NCBI GenBank assembly: GCA_905221605.1
Contig: CAJNDS010002425.1
Coordinates: 1 to 52,500, forward strand
Source of the DNA: Symbiodinium natans
Taxonomy: Eukaryota; Sar; Dinophyceae; Suessiales; Symbiodiniaceae
Length of the DNA stretch: 52,500 nucleotides
Reading direction: 5' to 3'
The position numbers and the translations under genes are program-made. Each line of letters starts with the position of its first letter. The stretch's first letter is position 1. This document shows, piece by piece, positions 41,992 through 52,500 of the stretch. The notes beneath the pieces were generated by a model, which ran no database searches, had not been told where the DNA came from, and saw only the letters and a list, made by a program, of their open reading frames with translations.

Positions 41992-42302
41992 CCCCATGGT
42001 CTAGGGTAATTATTGAGTCGAATACATGCTCAGCCTCGTCTTACAGGTGCCTACGGGAGCCCGATGACAATCCTTGTCACTCGTAATCAATCCCCATAAG
42101 CTCCTATGCTTGCCCAAGCTCCTTATGACTCAGTAGGAATAGAATTATGAGATTCTTAGACGCCCCTAACTAGTCCCGCCAGCAGCCCTCACGACCAAAC
42201 CGTAGACCCCAGACGTCTAAGATGTTCAGCAATGACTTTCGGTTTGGTTGGGTGCGGCTTGGCATTTGAGTCCCTGTCAGCCCTTGCAAACAACAAAAAA
42301 CC

Positions 42303-42407
42303 CTAAGGGCTTATGTACGTTCATAGTGTCTACTTGGGCCGTAAAGGTTTGCCCGCGTAGTAGCTTTAGGGCCTAGACGTATTACTCAAGGTACATGGAC
42401 CCTTAGG
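42303..42407. repeat. Palindromic element IE-B, copy 3
   Basis: Starts TAAGGGCTTATGTACG and ends GGTACATGGACCCTTA. Confidence 0.85.
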
Positions 42408-42444
42408 GAAGCTAGCACACTTTGGAAACCAGATGGGTTGGTTG

Positions 42445-42540
42445 TGATGTTCCCCCCTATACTAACAGTCCTTAACAGGGAGCATGGTAGGGGGTGCTAC
42501 AATCCCTATTAAGGACAGCTAGTGTAAGGGGGGAACGTCC
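42445..42540. repeat. Palindromic element IE-D, copy 5 (no telomeric tract)
   Basis: Starts GATGTTCCCCCCTATACTAA and ends AGTGTAAGGGGGGAACGTCC. It is the closest empty-site comparison for 33888-34055. Confidence 0.88.
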
Positions 42541-42697
42541 CAAGGTTGAGGATTTAAAGCTCCAGGTGCTCCTCGTCCCCACCCTCTGGACTCTTAGCTC
42601 TACGCAGCCCACAGCCTGCCGCAAAGCCCTTCGCCCTTAGGGTGTCGGGTTTCGGGTTTAGGGGTTAGGGTTTAGGGTTTAGGGTTTAGGGTAACAG

Positions 42698-45600
42698 CGT
42701 CTGGGAACGAATGGGAGGACCTCGTGTGTCTGACGTCCGATGCCCTGAAGCTGCGCTGCCCGATCACCATGGAGAGAGTTCAGGCCAGCACCTTCCCAAA
42801 ACCCAACACCCAAAACCCAACACCCTAAACCCTACATCCTAAACCCTAAACCCTAAACCCGCCAAAACTCTAAAGTGCCCCGAGGGTTTCGGGTTGAGGG
42901 TAGGGTTTAGGTCTTTGGTTTGGGGGGGTTCACTAAGTGCTTCTACCCCAAGTGTTTTAGTGCTTTGGGCTTTGCATGCGTGATGCAGTTCATCTGAAGG
43001 AGTAACTTACAATACCACGGGTGATGTAGGCGTGGAGCTACCCCATGAACCTTCAGGTAGGCTTTGGGTTGAGAGCTGCGCGCTTAGCCCCCCAACATCC
43101 CCAAACCCTAAACCCGAAACCCCAAACCCAAAACCCTGAGCTCAGGGGTTTAGATTGGACGTTCGGTGCCCTGCCCTGTGTCGGGACTTAGTAAGATGGC
43201 GCGACGTGGTGAGCTTGAAGCCTATGCCCGATGAGTTTTAGGGTTTTGGGGTTTAGGGTTTAGGGTTTAGGGTTTAGGGTTTAGGGCTTAGGGCTTTTGG
43301 GCCCAGGAGCCCGTTCGCGGGGACCTTTGTCAACACACGTGGCGGCCTCGATGCCCAGGGCCTCTCTGCGTGTTCAGGGGCTCGAGCCCTATACCTTGGG
43401 GACCAGATGAGGGTTTTGGGGTTTTGGGGTTTAGGGTTTAGGGTTTAGGGTTTAGGGTTTAGGGTTAGGGTTTAGGGACATACCCTATGCTACTATAAGC
43501 ATGAACCCTTTTGAAGGTTCATTGCGTCCCCAAGGTACTTGGAGGTTCAGGGGCGCTTATCAACCCAATTAGAAGTCCACGTAAAGCCTGCTTAGAAGAC
43601 TTAGGGTGCTTTTCAGCACAGTCATATTTGGGTTTCTAAGTACCCATGAACCGCCATGTACCCTGCACCTTGGGTACTTCCCCTGCCGGTACTACCGCGA
43701 TATGTAAGCTTTTCTTGTGCAGGGGTATGGCTGTTACTAGGGCAGGGGCGGGGATATGCCTTGCGTGTCGGTACCCGTCCAAGTGGGTTTCCCAGACCCC
43801 CCCCTCGCCCCCCCCAATTTCCCATTGATGATTGCCTGTACTGGTGGGGGGAGGTGCGATTCGTGTCTCTCGGGCTGTAGTGTAGGGTTCACCCTAAGGG
43901 TCCATGTACCTAAATAGGGAATACTTGGGCCTTAAAGTACCTCCTATTTGGGGACTTTAAGGCCCAAGTACAGCATAATAAGGTACGTGGACCCTTAGGG
44001 TCAGAGTTTAGGGAGAAAAAGCCCTTGAACCCCACCCCAGGCAATGTTTCAGCCTCGCGGCCTACATGACCAGCAATCGACATGCCCCTCGTGCCAGTTG
44101 GGGGGTTGTCCTTAGTTAGCCTTGTGATTAGGGTCCCGCTTTGGGGGGCTCATGTGAAAATAGGGAGCAGAGCTTGCAGCGGAAGTGTGAGGGTTGGTTT
44201 CATTTGAGGGCTTGGCAGCTACTGTCGATGATGTCGGCCCGCGAAGCCGCCGCTTGGTTTGCGGGCTAGGGACGACGATGAGGTTCACGGGTTTACAGTG
44301 CAGGGAAATGTCGGCTACGAAGAGTACTCGTGACAAGCCCCAAACTATATTCAAAGAAGCGTGTGGGGTTCTGCATGTCTGAGGCTCTGGTTGTTTAATC
44401 AGCCAAGGGCGTACCACTCTCAATTCTCACACTAGGCCGTGCTATGCCCTAACCACCATATCCCTTCCAACACCCCCAACCCATGAACCTTCAAGCGGCG
44501 CGAAACCTAGGATTTAGACTAGGCCCTTCTTCCCTTTTAGGGTTTAGGTTCCCTTAAGAGCCTCTTTAAACCCTAAACCCTAAACCCTAAACCCTAAAGA
44601 AGAACCTTTTCATTCCTAGGCTACTTTTGGGTCTAGAAGCTCAAGCCATGCCAGGGTACTCCAGGGCTCCAGGGGCTGAGGGCCATCCGAAAGATTCTGA
44701 AGGAAGGAAGGATCAACCCTAAACCCTAAACCCTAGACCCTAAACCCTAAACCCTACACCTCGGGGGGCTAGCCCTAAACCCTCAGCCCCAAACCCTAAA
44801 CCCCAAACCCGACTAAACCCTAGCCATGCACCCTTTAAGCTGGCTCTTCTTCGCCTGTTGATGCTCGGGCTTTTACTCTTGCGATTTGTGGACAGAGCCT
44901 GTGCACCCCACCCTAAACCCTAAACCCAGAACCCTAAACCCCAAACCGACACCCGAAACTCTAAACCCCAAACCCTAAACCCTACACCCCTAAGCCCTAA
45001 ACCCTAAACCCAAACCCTAAACCCTAACCATCTTCGCTAAACGCGCTGCCGCCAGATGGGTGCCTTCAACCGGAGATGGCTGTGTCCTCTATGCCGCTCC
45101 TCCAACATGGTCGCTGGTTTATCTCGGTAGGTTTCGGGTTTAGGGTTTAGGGTTTAGGGTTCCTAGGAATGCCCTTTGGGATATTTCATGTGCCCCCTTA
45201 TTGGGTTTAAGAGAATCATATTTCGGGGTTGCAAGGGCCACCCTGGTAATTGCTTCGTTTTGAGGCTTGGATTGTTATGGGGCTTGGGGCCAACGCCCCG
45301 TCTTAGACGGTACCCGGAACCGCCCGAAACCCTAAACCCTGTTTTGCCGGACCGAGATCATGCGGGCTCCCTAGGGTTTAGGGTTTAGGGTTTAGGGTTT
45401 AGGGTTTAGGGTTTAGGGTTTAGGGTTTAGGGTTTAGGTCCCCCCCCCCCCCCATGAAGCTCTTTCCTTAAAGGACCCTGCAACCGCAGGTTCGAACATG
45501 ACTTTCAGAGCTGAGTTTGCAGGGCTACCAGAGGATTGCAGGGTGCCGGTGAGTGATCCTTGTCCTCCAGAACCCCAAGCCCTAAACCCTAATCCCTAAA

Positions 45601-48600
45601 CCCTAAACCCTAAACCCTAGCCCTAAACCCTAGCCCTAAACCCTAAACCCTAAACCCCCCCGAAGCACCCCAGGCACGCAGACACTTCGGCCCACGGACC
45701 TGCGCCGTGACGGCTACGTGGAGGAAGTCTTGGCCTCAACGCCGGGCGCCCAGTTGCAAAGGCTGGGTGTTTAGGGTTTAGGGTTTAGGGTTTAGGGTTT
45801 AGGGTTTAGGGTTTAGGGTTTAGGGTTTAGGGTTTAGGGTTTAGGGTTTAGGGTTTAGGGTTTAGGGTTTAGGGTTTAGGGTTTAGGGTTTAGGGTTTAG
45901 GGTTGGACTTGGTTTCCCAGCGGTTCCCTTTTCCGTTTTGTTTTGGTTCAAGGCTCCTTTCTCAAGTAACCAACTCAAAAAAAGTGCACCTTATATGGTT
46001 CTTGGGCTACCAAGTTGCGGTTTTCTCTGTGGTGCTTTACTGTAACTTTGGATCCTAAGATTTTTTCGGGTTTATTGGGTTTCTGAATAAGGCAGCGACA
46101 AGTTATATTTAAAGCTACCCTGCTGAGTGCAGCCAAGCTTTAGCAGGCCATCTAGGGCTTTCCAGGGTTTATAGGTGCTTCTACGGGTTAGAGGGGGTTT
46201 TGGGGTAATTATATACGTATCTATCCACAGTTTACAGGGTTTGTACAGTGCACAAGGCTTACAGGTGTTAGGGGTTCACAGGGCTTCGGGGGCTTAGTGT
46301 CGGTGGAGTGTTTGGCATTCAGTGCGCATAGGGTTTAGACGGTTTAGGGTTTTGGCTTTTGGGTGAGTGCAAGGGATGGTGTTGAAGTCTCCGGGCGTTT
46401 AGGGGTAGCCCAGGATAGAATACTACAATTAATTGTGTCCCTACTTTTGCACCAATCATCGGTCAACCCTTGATTTGTGGTTCGCCAAGGAAAACAGGTT
46501 CTTGATTCCCAAGAGCTCCTGCAACAGGATTCACTGGTGGCAGCTCCATGTCGGCTCACTTGTTTCGTTCGACCGTTCATTGCCTCGCTGATTCACGAAC
46601 TCACTTTGCTTTCTTATTCACTCACTCCCTTCCTGGGATATTCTTCCGAGCCTGCCAAAAGGGACCACTGAAATATATGTTGGTGCCTCCATAGAGGCCC
46701 TTCCTAATAGCGCGTGTGCTTTTCTTTTTCTTTCACGCAGCACTATCTTTTTTTGTGCAGCACGGGTTCAAGGGGTTTAGGGTTCAGGGTTTAGGGTTCA
46801 GGGTTAAGGGTTTAGGGTTTAGGGAGTTCTCATGCCCCCAAAAGACTGAACCCTCAACCGGACACCCCGACATCCTGAGACCAACTTTTTGTACTTGGGG
46901 GAGTCTAGGGGTTCGGGGTTTAGGGTTTAGGGTTCAGGGTTTAGGTTTTAGCGTTGGGGGTTTAGGGTTTGGCGTTTGAAGTCTAGGGTTCACTCGGATC
47001 CCCCAAAACGGACCCAACACGTGGCCCATTTTGAGGTAGGGGTGGAAGGGTAAGACACGTACCAGGCAAAGGCCGCGACTTCAGGCACAGGGGCTGTTCG
47101 AAGTTCTGTTCCCTGGTGGTTCCCTATCTCGAACATCCCTAAACCCCAAACCCTAAACCCCAAACCCCAAACCCTAAACCCTCAACCCTAAACCCCAAAC
47201 CCCAAACCCCAAACCCTAAACCCCAAACCCTAAACCCCAAACCCTAAACCCTAAACCCTAAACCCTAAACCCTGGATATCATGGTAAGGTGCCCCGGAAG
47301 GCCCATGAGCCCATGATTTTCTGCCGAAGCCCCACGGGGGGCACCTGAGGCCTGCAGACGTGGAGGAGGTGCGACCTGCAAGGGTTTAGGGTTTAGGGTT
47401 TAGGGTTTAGGGTTTGGGGTTTGGGGTTTAGGGTTTAGGGTTTAGGGTTTCGGGTTTAGGGGTTTCGGGTTTCGGGTTTAGGGTTTAGGGTTTCGGGTTT
47501 CGGGTTTCGGGTTTAGGGTTTAGGGTTTAGGGTTTCGGGTTTAGGGTTTCGGGTTCAGGGTTCAGGGCTTGGAGGTTTTCCGCCAGTGGGTGTAGATGAA
47601 AAGGGAAGGCTGCAATACGGGTGCCTGAATATTTTCCAACTGTCTCAGCTGATTACACATGACAGAACGTGCACCAATTTCCTGTTCTACTTAAAGAGGG
47701 CCCTTACTTAAAGAGGGCCCGTCTTTTTCGTCAGCTTCAGTGTTTTTTTTCTTTTCTTGCTGTTCTTAAGAGGCAACTGGTGGTTTTCCCGCATAATCCC
47801 TTAAACGGGCTTATAGGGGGGGAAACAAGGCACCCCTCTTTTCTTCCGCTATTAATTAGTAATCAGCTGCCCGACGTCATAGACCCAGGGGTTGGCGTTT
47901 AAGGTATAGGGTTCAGGGTTTAGGATTTAGGGTTTAGGGTTTAGGGTTTAGGGTTTAGGGGGGGCACAGTATGTCATCTTGTCCATCGTAGAAGTTAATG
48001 TCACCATGTCCCGCACAAGATCCGAAAGAAGGCGCGTGCACTTTGAATCACTGAAACGCCCCTACGGCTTCAAGCCTCGACCCACAGCCCAAACCCCAAA
48101 CCCCAAACCCTAACCCTAATCCCCAACCCCCAAACCCCAAAACCCAAACCCCAAACCCCAAACCCTAAACCCTAAACCCCACCACCAATCTCGGAAAGCA
48201 ACATAGAGTAGTGTGGGGTCGTCTTTCCGGGTCGCAGGTGCTCGTGAATTCTGACGGCAGCTGGAGGCGCGAGGTTGTGCGGGTTGTTGGGCGCAGGGTT
48301 CTAGGTAAGTTTGAGTGGGGTTTAGGGTTTAGGGTTTAGGGTTCAGGGTTCAGGGTTTAGGGTTTGGCCTTTAGGGTTTAGGGTTTAGGGTTTAGGGTTT
48401 AGCCTTTAGGGTTTAGGGTTTAGGGTTTAGGGGCTCGACGCCTTTGACCTCAAGTCCTTGTCAGGGTCCCTGCCGGCGCTGGCGGGGCAGCTCACGAAGG
48501 CCATTCAAGGGATTCCAGCCCTTCTTGGGTTTAGGGTTTAGGGTTTAGGGTTTAGGGTTTAGGGTTTAGGGTTTAGGGTTTAGGGTTTAGGGTTTAGGGT

Positions 48601-51101
48601 TTAGGCTGTTCACGGGTTTAGGGTTCGAGGACCCCGCAACTTTAAAGAAGGTAAGGGACTACAAGCAGGGCCCATGAAACTACCCCAAGAGTTCAGGGTC
48701 TTGTTGCTAGCTGACCGGGGACCTAAGTGCTTGAAGGTTCTGGGACATGTCGCGTGCCCAAGCCCCCTAATGTTGCACTATGGGTGCCCTAAACCCTGAA
48801 CCTTAAATTCGAAACTCTACACCGTAAAATCCCAAAAGCCCTAAACGCTAAACCCTAAACCCTGTCAACACCGTAAAACCTGTAAACCCTGTAAACCCAA
48901 AAACCTAGAAACCTTAAATCCTGCAAACCCTAAACCCTGCAAACCCTAAAACCTATAAACCCTCAACCCTTCAAACCCTAAACCCAGGAAAACCCTAAAG
49001 CCTAAGTTGGTACCCAGGAGCCTCAAGTACTGAGGCTTGAAGACCGTAATGCAGGGTTGCCCAAAGAGGGCCTTGGGTTTTAGGATTCAGGTCTTAGGCT
49101 TCAAAGAGTAAGGCTCACTACAGCGCTTAGAGGGTCGAAGTTGCCCAGTGTTGCCCCAACCCGAGAACTTCTGAACCTCCGCAGCCGCAGTTCCCGCAAG
49201 TTGCATGGCAGTTCAGAGAGGGTTTAGGGTTTAGGGTTTAGGGTTTAGGGTTTAGGGTTTAGGGTTTAGGGTTTAGGGTTTAGGGTTTAGGGTTTAGGGT
49301 CCTAGACCCTACTCGCCCCGCAGCTGCAGCTGCTTGCGGAGAAGCTCCAAGGGATGCTATAAGGATACCAGCTTAAGAACTACCTTTTTGTAGGGTTTAG
49401 GGTTTAGGGTTTAGGGTTTAGGGTAAGAATCCTTTAAGGGGCTTGCGAACAGACACCTACAAAAATGTAGGTGGTGGGTTTTTTTTCAGGTATACTCCAA
49501 TTTCTTAAGAAGCTCACAGTTGGAGCAGCTTGACACGCCTGGCACAGATACAATAAACCTGAACCCTGAGACCTGAGATCATACACTCAGAACTCAGAAG
49601 AAACTCTGACCTTAGACCCTACACCCCCAAACCCAAAACCCTAAACCCCGAAAACCGACAACCCCACCCCCCAAACTCTAAACCCTAAGCTCCCGAACCC
49701 CATACTTGGGCGATCGGCGTGACGACCCACTCGCAGAAGTCTCGTGGTCCTTCCTTTGGATGCAGCAAGTTCCATCGTCGTTAAACCGCGTGAGTTGTCA
49801 TGATGCTGCGCCGCCGCAACCCCCAGCCACCCCCGAAAAATCAAAGCGCTTAGGGTTTAGGCTATTTAGCGTTTAGGGTTTGGGGTTTAGGGTGTAGGGT
49901 TTAGGATTTAGGATTTAGGATTTAGGGTTCACAGAGAGAGTGACGGATGCCGGATGCCTTGTACGTGCCAGATAGCCCAGCACCGGGCGGTGAGACACCC
50001 AAGAGACCCGTGGTCACATCGGTCGAGGCATGGGGTTTAGGGTTTAGGGCTTAGGGCTTAGGGCTTAGGGCTTAGGGTTTAGGGTTTAGGGTTTAGGGTT
50101 AGGCTTTAGGGATGACCGGGAAATCGGCATAGGGTTGTGAAGAGGGTGCGTGGCTGTACCTACTGCTCTTTAGTCTCGTTTTCATGTCGGGTTTGGGTTT
50201 CAAAGGTTTCGGATCCCGCGTTGTTTTTCCCTCAGAGGCTTTGGGAGCTCAGGGAGTTCAGTGCTGTGCAGCCTCCTCTCCATCAATTTCCGACACCCTC
50301 AGCCCTGGACCCTAAACCCTGAACCCAACCAAGAAGCGTGGAAAGCCAAGACATGGGGGGGGGGTGTTGGGTTTCGGGGTTTCGGGGACCCGGGAAAGGG
50401 GGGGGAATGGAGGGCTCTGGCCTTGACAGTAACCCTAAACCCTAAACCCTAAACCCTAAACCCTAAACCCCCAGAATGTATGGTGAGAGGCACAGGGGTG
50501 GGCCCCAGGCTTGGGGCCTCCTGCATTGGTCATATATCAGATCATCATTATGGAGGTTTAGGGTTTAGGGTTTAGGGTTTAGGGTTTAGGGTTTAGGGTA
50601 CATTAATGGCCGTATTTGTACCTTTGATTTTGTTGCCCTTTCTCTCCGCGCGAAGGCTCGGAGGCGAACAGAAGCAGTTCTGCTGGGTTCGTGTTTCAAG
50701 ATCTTCAAGGTTTAGAGGGTTTTGGGCTTCGGGTTCGACCTACACCCCTAAGCTAAGACTCTGAAGCCCCCAGACCCAACGCCCTGGTCCCTAGGTTCCG
50801 AGTCCCAAAGCCCTTAGCCCTAAACCTATGTTCCCAACCCGAGAAACATTGAGTTCTAAACCATGTACAAGGCTGAACCCCAAAACCCTAAGTCCTAAAG
50901 ACCTCAAGACCCTCAACCCTAAAACCCGAAGTCCTAAACCCCAAAACCCAAAGCCCTAAACCCCAAAACCCTAAGTCCTCAACCCTAAAACCCGAAGTCC
51001 TAAGCCCTAAGCCCTAACACCCTGAAGCAGGAGACAGTGGACCTGGACTCTCCAATGCCCTCCCCATCACACGGGCCCGCTGTTGCGACGTGCCGCCGGC
51101 A
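42698..51101 (+). CDS. PIAS/Siz-type SUMO E3 ligase, SP-RING and C-terminal region
   Basis: Promotes transfer of SUMO to proteins, usually in the nucleus. SP-RING exons: 42698-42783 (ALKLRCPITMERVQ), 43307-43338 (EPVRGDLCQHT), 44041-44083 (QCFSLAAYMTSNRH), 45056-45126 (NRRWLCPLCRSS), 45523-45548, 45674-45761 (DLRRDGYVEEVLAS). Together they give C-x-I/L-T, RG-x-x-C-x-H-x-QCF and W-x-CPLC, the zinc-binding pattern of PIAS/Siz SP-RINGs. Then 47350-47377 (PADVEEVRP) and 48238-48273 (VLVNSDGSWRR) match the EV...DGSWR segment after the Siz SP-RING. Weaker exons: 48431-48508, 49185-49221, 49324-49350, 49972-50027. The exon from 51031 (ETVDLDSPMPS) joins in phase and contains an acidic hydrophobic stretch like a SUMO-interacting motif. 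Donors are GC or GT. N-terminal SAP and PINIT regions were not found; the 3' end is not certain. Confidence 0.75.
43394..43535. repeat. Palindromic element IE-F with a telomeric tract in the left arm
   Basis: Left CCTTGGGGACCAGATGAGGG, right GGTTCATTGCGTCCCCAAGG. TTTAGGG units at 43431-43478 are followed by the internal block ACATACCCTATGCTACTATA. Confidence 0.85.
43893..44000. repeat. Palindromic element IE-B, copy 4
   Basis: Starts CCTAAGGGTCCATGTACC and ends GGTACGTGGACCCTTAGGG, in the intron before the exon at 44041. Confidence 0.87.
44515..44635. repeat. Palindromic element IE-G with a telomeric tract
   Basis: Left TAGACTAGGCCCTTCTTCCC, right CATTCCTAGGCTACTTTTGG then GTCTA. About four CCCTAAA units at 44573-44598 lie inside. 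The copy at 34316-34405 lacks them. Confidence 0.78.
45373..45438 (+). repeat. Interstitial telomeric tract followed by a C-tract
   Basis: Nine TTTAGGG units, then about fifteen C. Confidence 0.92.
45769..45904 (+). repeat. Interstitial telomeric tract, TTTAGGG orientation
   Basis: About nineteen perfect TTTAGGG units immediately after the SUMO-ligase exon ending near 45761. An IE-A copy follows. Confidence 0.95.
45908..46014. repeat. Palindromic element IE-A, last copy
   Basis: Starts CTTGGTTTCCCAGCGGTTCC and ends GGTTCTTGGGCTACCAAG. Confidence 0.88.
46025..46138. repeat. Dispersed repeat IE-J, copy 2
   Basis: Matches 16056-16168 in the blocks CTTTACTGTAACTTT, GGGTTTATTGGGTTTCT, AATAAGGCAGC and GAGTGCAGCCAAG. 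It lies 10 bp after an IE-A copy. Confidence 0.7.
46140..47270. other. Ligase-gene intron without recognised exon
   Basis: Contains TTTAGGG-derived stretches near 46770-46825 and 46910-46945 and an AACCCC/CCCTAAA array at 47140-47272. Small ORFs here have no convincing protein character. Confidence 0.45.
48531..48605 (+). repeat. Interstitial telomeric tract, TTTAGGG orientation
   Basis: About ten units after the exon-like island 48431-48508. Confidence 0.93.
49219..49301 (+). repeat. Interstitial telomeric tract, TTTAGGG orientation
   Basis: About eleven units between two small exon-like islands. Confidence 0.93.
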
Positions 51102-51595
51102 AAGTTAGAGTTTAGGGTTTAGGGTTTAGGGTTTCGGGTTTAGGGTTTAGGGTTTAGGGTGTAACCCGAAGCGTCTAGGGTTCAGGGCTGCTAGGGTACA
51201 GCAGGGTTTAGGGCTTGTAGGGTCTCAAGGCAGCCATTCGCCAGGCTGAAAGAACAACTACGCCTACGCAATGACGCGTCAATACCGCTGGCAAGGCATC
51301 CCTAAACCCTACACTCTAAACGCTAAACCCTAAACTCTAAACTCTAAACCCTAAACCCTAAACCCTGAAGCAGCACTCGACAGATCCTCCGCTCTTACAG
51401 TGGCAGACCATAGGTCATCGGTGCAGCCTGAGCCTTAAATGCTTCACCCCGAACTCTTAGCCCCAAAACTCCTTATTCCCCAAACCCTGAACCCCTAAAC
51501 CCTATACCCTCAACCCTACACCCTACATCCTAAGCCCTAAATTACCCCTAAACCCTAAACCATAAACCCTAAATCCAAGTCACGGTCACAACCAG

Positions 51596-51630
51596 GTTGG
51601 ATCTCTCAGCCACGCCGGCCTCTCAAGAAG
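51596..51630 (+). CDS. Possible further exon of the SUMO ligase gene
   Basis: Follows CAACCAG, reads WISQPRRPLKK and is followed by GC as donor. It is basic and proline-rich. The phase join to the exon at 51031 was not tested because that exon's end is uncertain. Confidence 0.3.
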
Positions 51631-52077
51631 GCCCACGCGAATGAGCCCCTCAGTTCCTGCTATCAGGGCTTAGTTTGTTTGCTTTGACTCTTTTGTTTAA
51701 GTGGTTTAGGGTTTTTGGGTTTTTGGGTTTAAGGGATTTAGGGTTGTTAGGGTGTTAGGGTTGAGGGATGAGGGCTGAGGTTTCGCGAGGTTGGGGTGTA
51801 GGAATCAGGGTCTTGGTTTCGAGGGTGCAGGGTTTAGGGCTTGGGGTTCTTGTGGTGGTTGTGGGTGTACATTGTGCTATTTAAGGTCGCTGGGGTCGCT
51901 GGGGGAAAGCCCGAATGAGGGCTTTGTCTACTACTTAAACCGTGGGCCCTGATTGTCAGATCCCCCCCCCCTAAAACAAAAAAAGCAAACACACAAACAA
52001 AGAGAAACTTACCAAACCCAAAACTACCAAACCCCGAAAGCGTAGGCTTCAAACCTGTAAACGTGATCTGCATGCAG

Positions 52078-52113
52078 GCATCACCCAGGGCCAGTCGACC
52101 GAGACGCTACCAG
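52078..52113 (+). CDS. Possible exon near the window end
   Basis: Follows CATGCAG, begins GC and ends CCAG|GC, in the local splice style. It reads ITQGQSTETLP. The owner is unknown. Confidence 0.25.
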
Positions 52114-52500
52114 GCTGGATTCCTCGGATTGAATCCTTCCCGAAGCCCTAAACCCTACAAAGGCTTGAGGTTTAAGTTTTGGAGGGTTCTACAGCACACT
52201 AGTCACTCAGGAGCTCTTGTTAAACCAAGCCAAAGCAGCGTCCAAAGGGAGGACCGGACATTGGGGTTTAGGGTTTGGTGGCTTAGGTTTGTTGTAGGGC
52301 ATCCTAAACACTAAACACTAAACCCTAAACCCAAAATTGCCCAAACACAACTCAACACGAAACAAGTCGGAGCCAGCCACGGTTTGATGAGTATCCAAGT
52401 ACCAAGTTTTCTGGAAGTCGAGGTGATCCAGAATAGGCGATTATACCCTATAACCCCTTGAAAAGGCTCTTTATGGGGGTTGATTGTGAGGGACTAAAAG

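Noticed and set aside
10934-51101. SAP exons and SP-RING exons belonging to one PIAS gene
   Set aside because: PIAS proteins often combine these domains, but at least two other genes with their own starts and stops (29512-30330, 32681-36970) lie between, so they are treated as separate.

Overview
This window is nuclear DNA from a eukaryote, very probably a dinoflagellate alga (perhaps Suessiales; genus not resolved). The reasons are plant-type telomeric heptamers (TTTAGGG/CCCTAAA) scattered throughout, very small exons with many GC and some GA splice donors, all recognisable genes on the plus strand, and short palindromic repeat families that act as introns. There is no prokaryotic gene organisation, and almost every long ORF is a chance reading through repeats or introns. 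Genes are found by reading the short GC-rich islands between repeats as exons and checking that reading phase closes across each intron.

Layout. 881-9274: 3' part of a xylulokinase (XYLB, FGGY carbohydrate kinase) in 11 exons; its 5' part lies outside the window. 10934-15489: a SAP-domain protein (likely nucleic-acid binding) with a Lys/Ala-rich tail. 15.6-24 kb: mostly repeats, a few isolated exon-like islands and a degenerate coding relic at 19.4-19.8 kb. 24189-28201: an unrecognised multi-exon gene. 29512-30330: a two-exon DUF2306-like membrane protein. 31122-32463: remains or exons of an unrecognised gene ending in a membrane segment. 32681-36970: a complete gene of about 16 exons for a multi-pass membrane protein with a TIR-like cytosolic region. 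37661-39379 and 40129-40586: exons of further unrecognised genes. 42698-51101: a PIAS/Siz-type SUMO E3 ligase with an SP-RING split over five exons.

Introns have two architectures. (1) Telomeric introns: the exon is followed on its right by TTTAGGG units and preceded on its left by CCCTAAA units, so each intron reads (TTTAGGG)n ... (CCCTAAA)m. This polarity is expected if both sides of a double-strand break received telomerase-added repeats and were then rejoined. (2) Short palindromic introners of about 75-210 bp in many families (called IE-A to IE-M here), whose terminal inverted repeats supply the splice sites. Several palindromes carry a telomeric tract in their middle that sister copies lack, giving natural empty-site/filled-site pairs. 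The two types together suggest ongoing intron gain by insertion of short elements followed by break healing with telomeric repeats. That mechanism is inferred; the sequence arrangement is seen directly.
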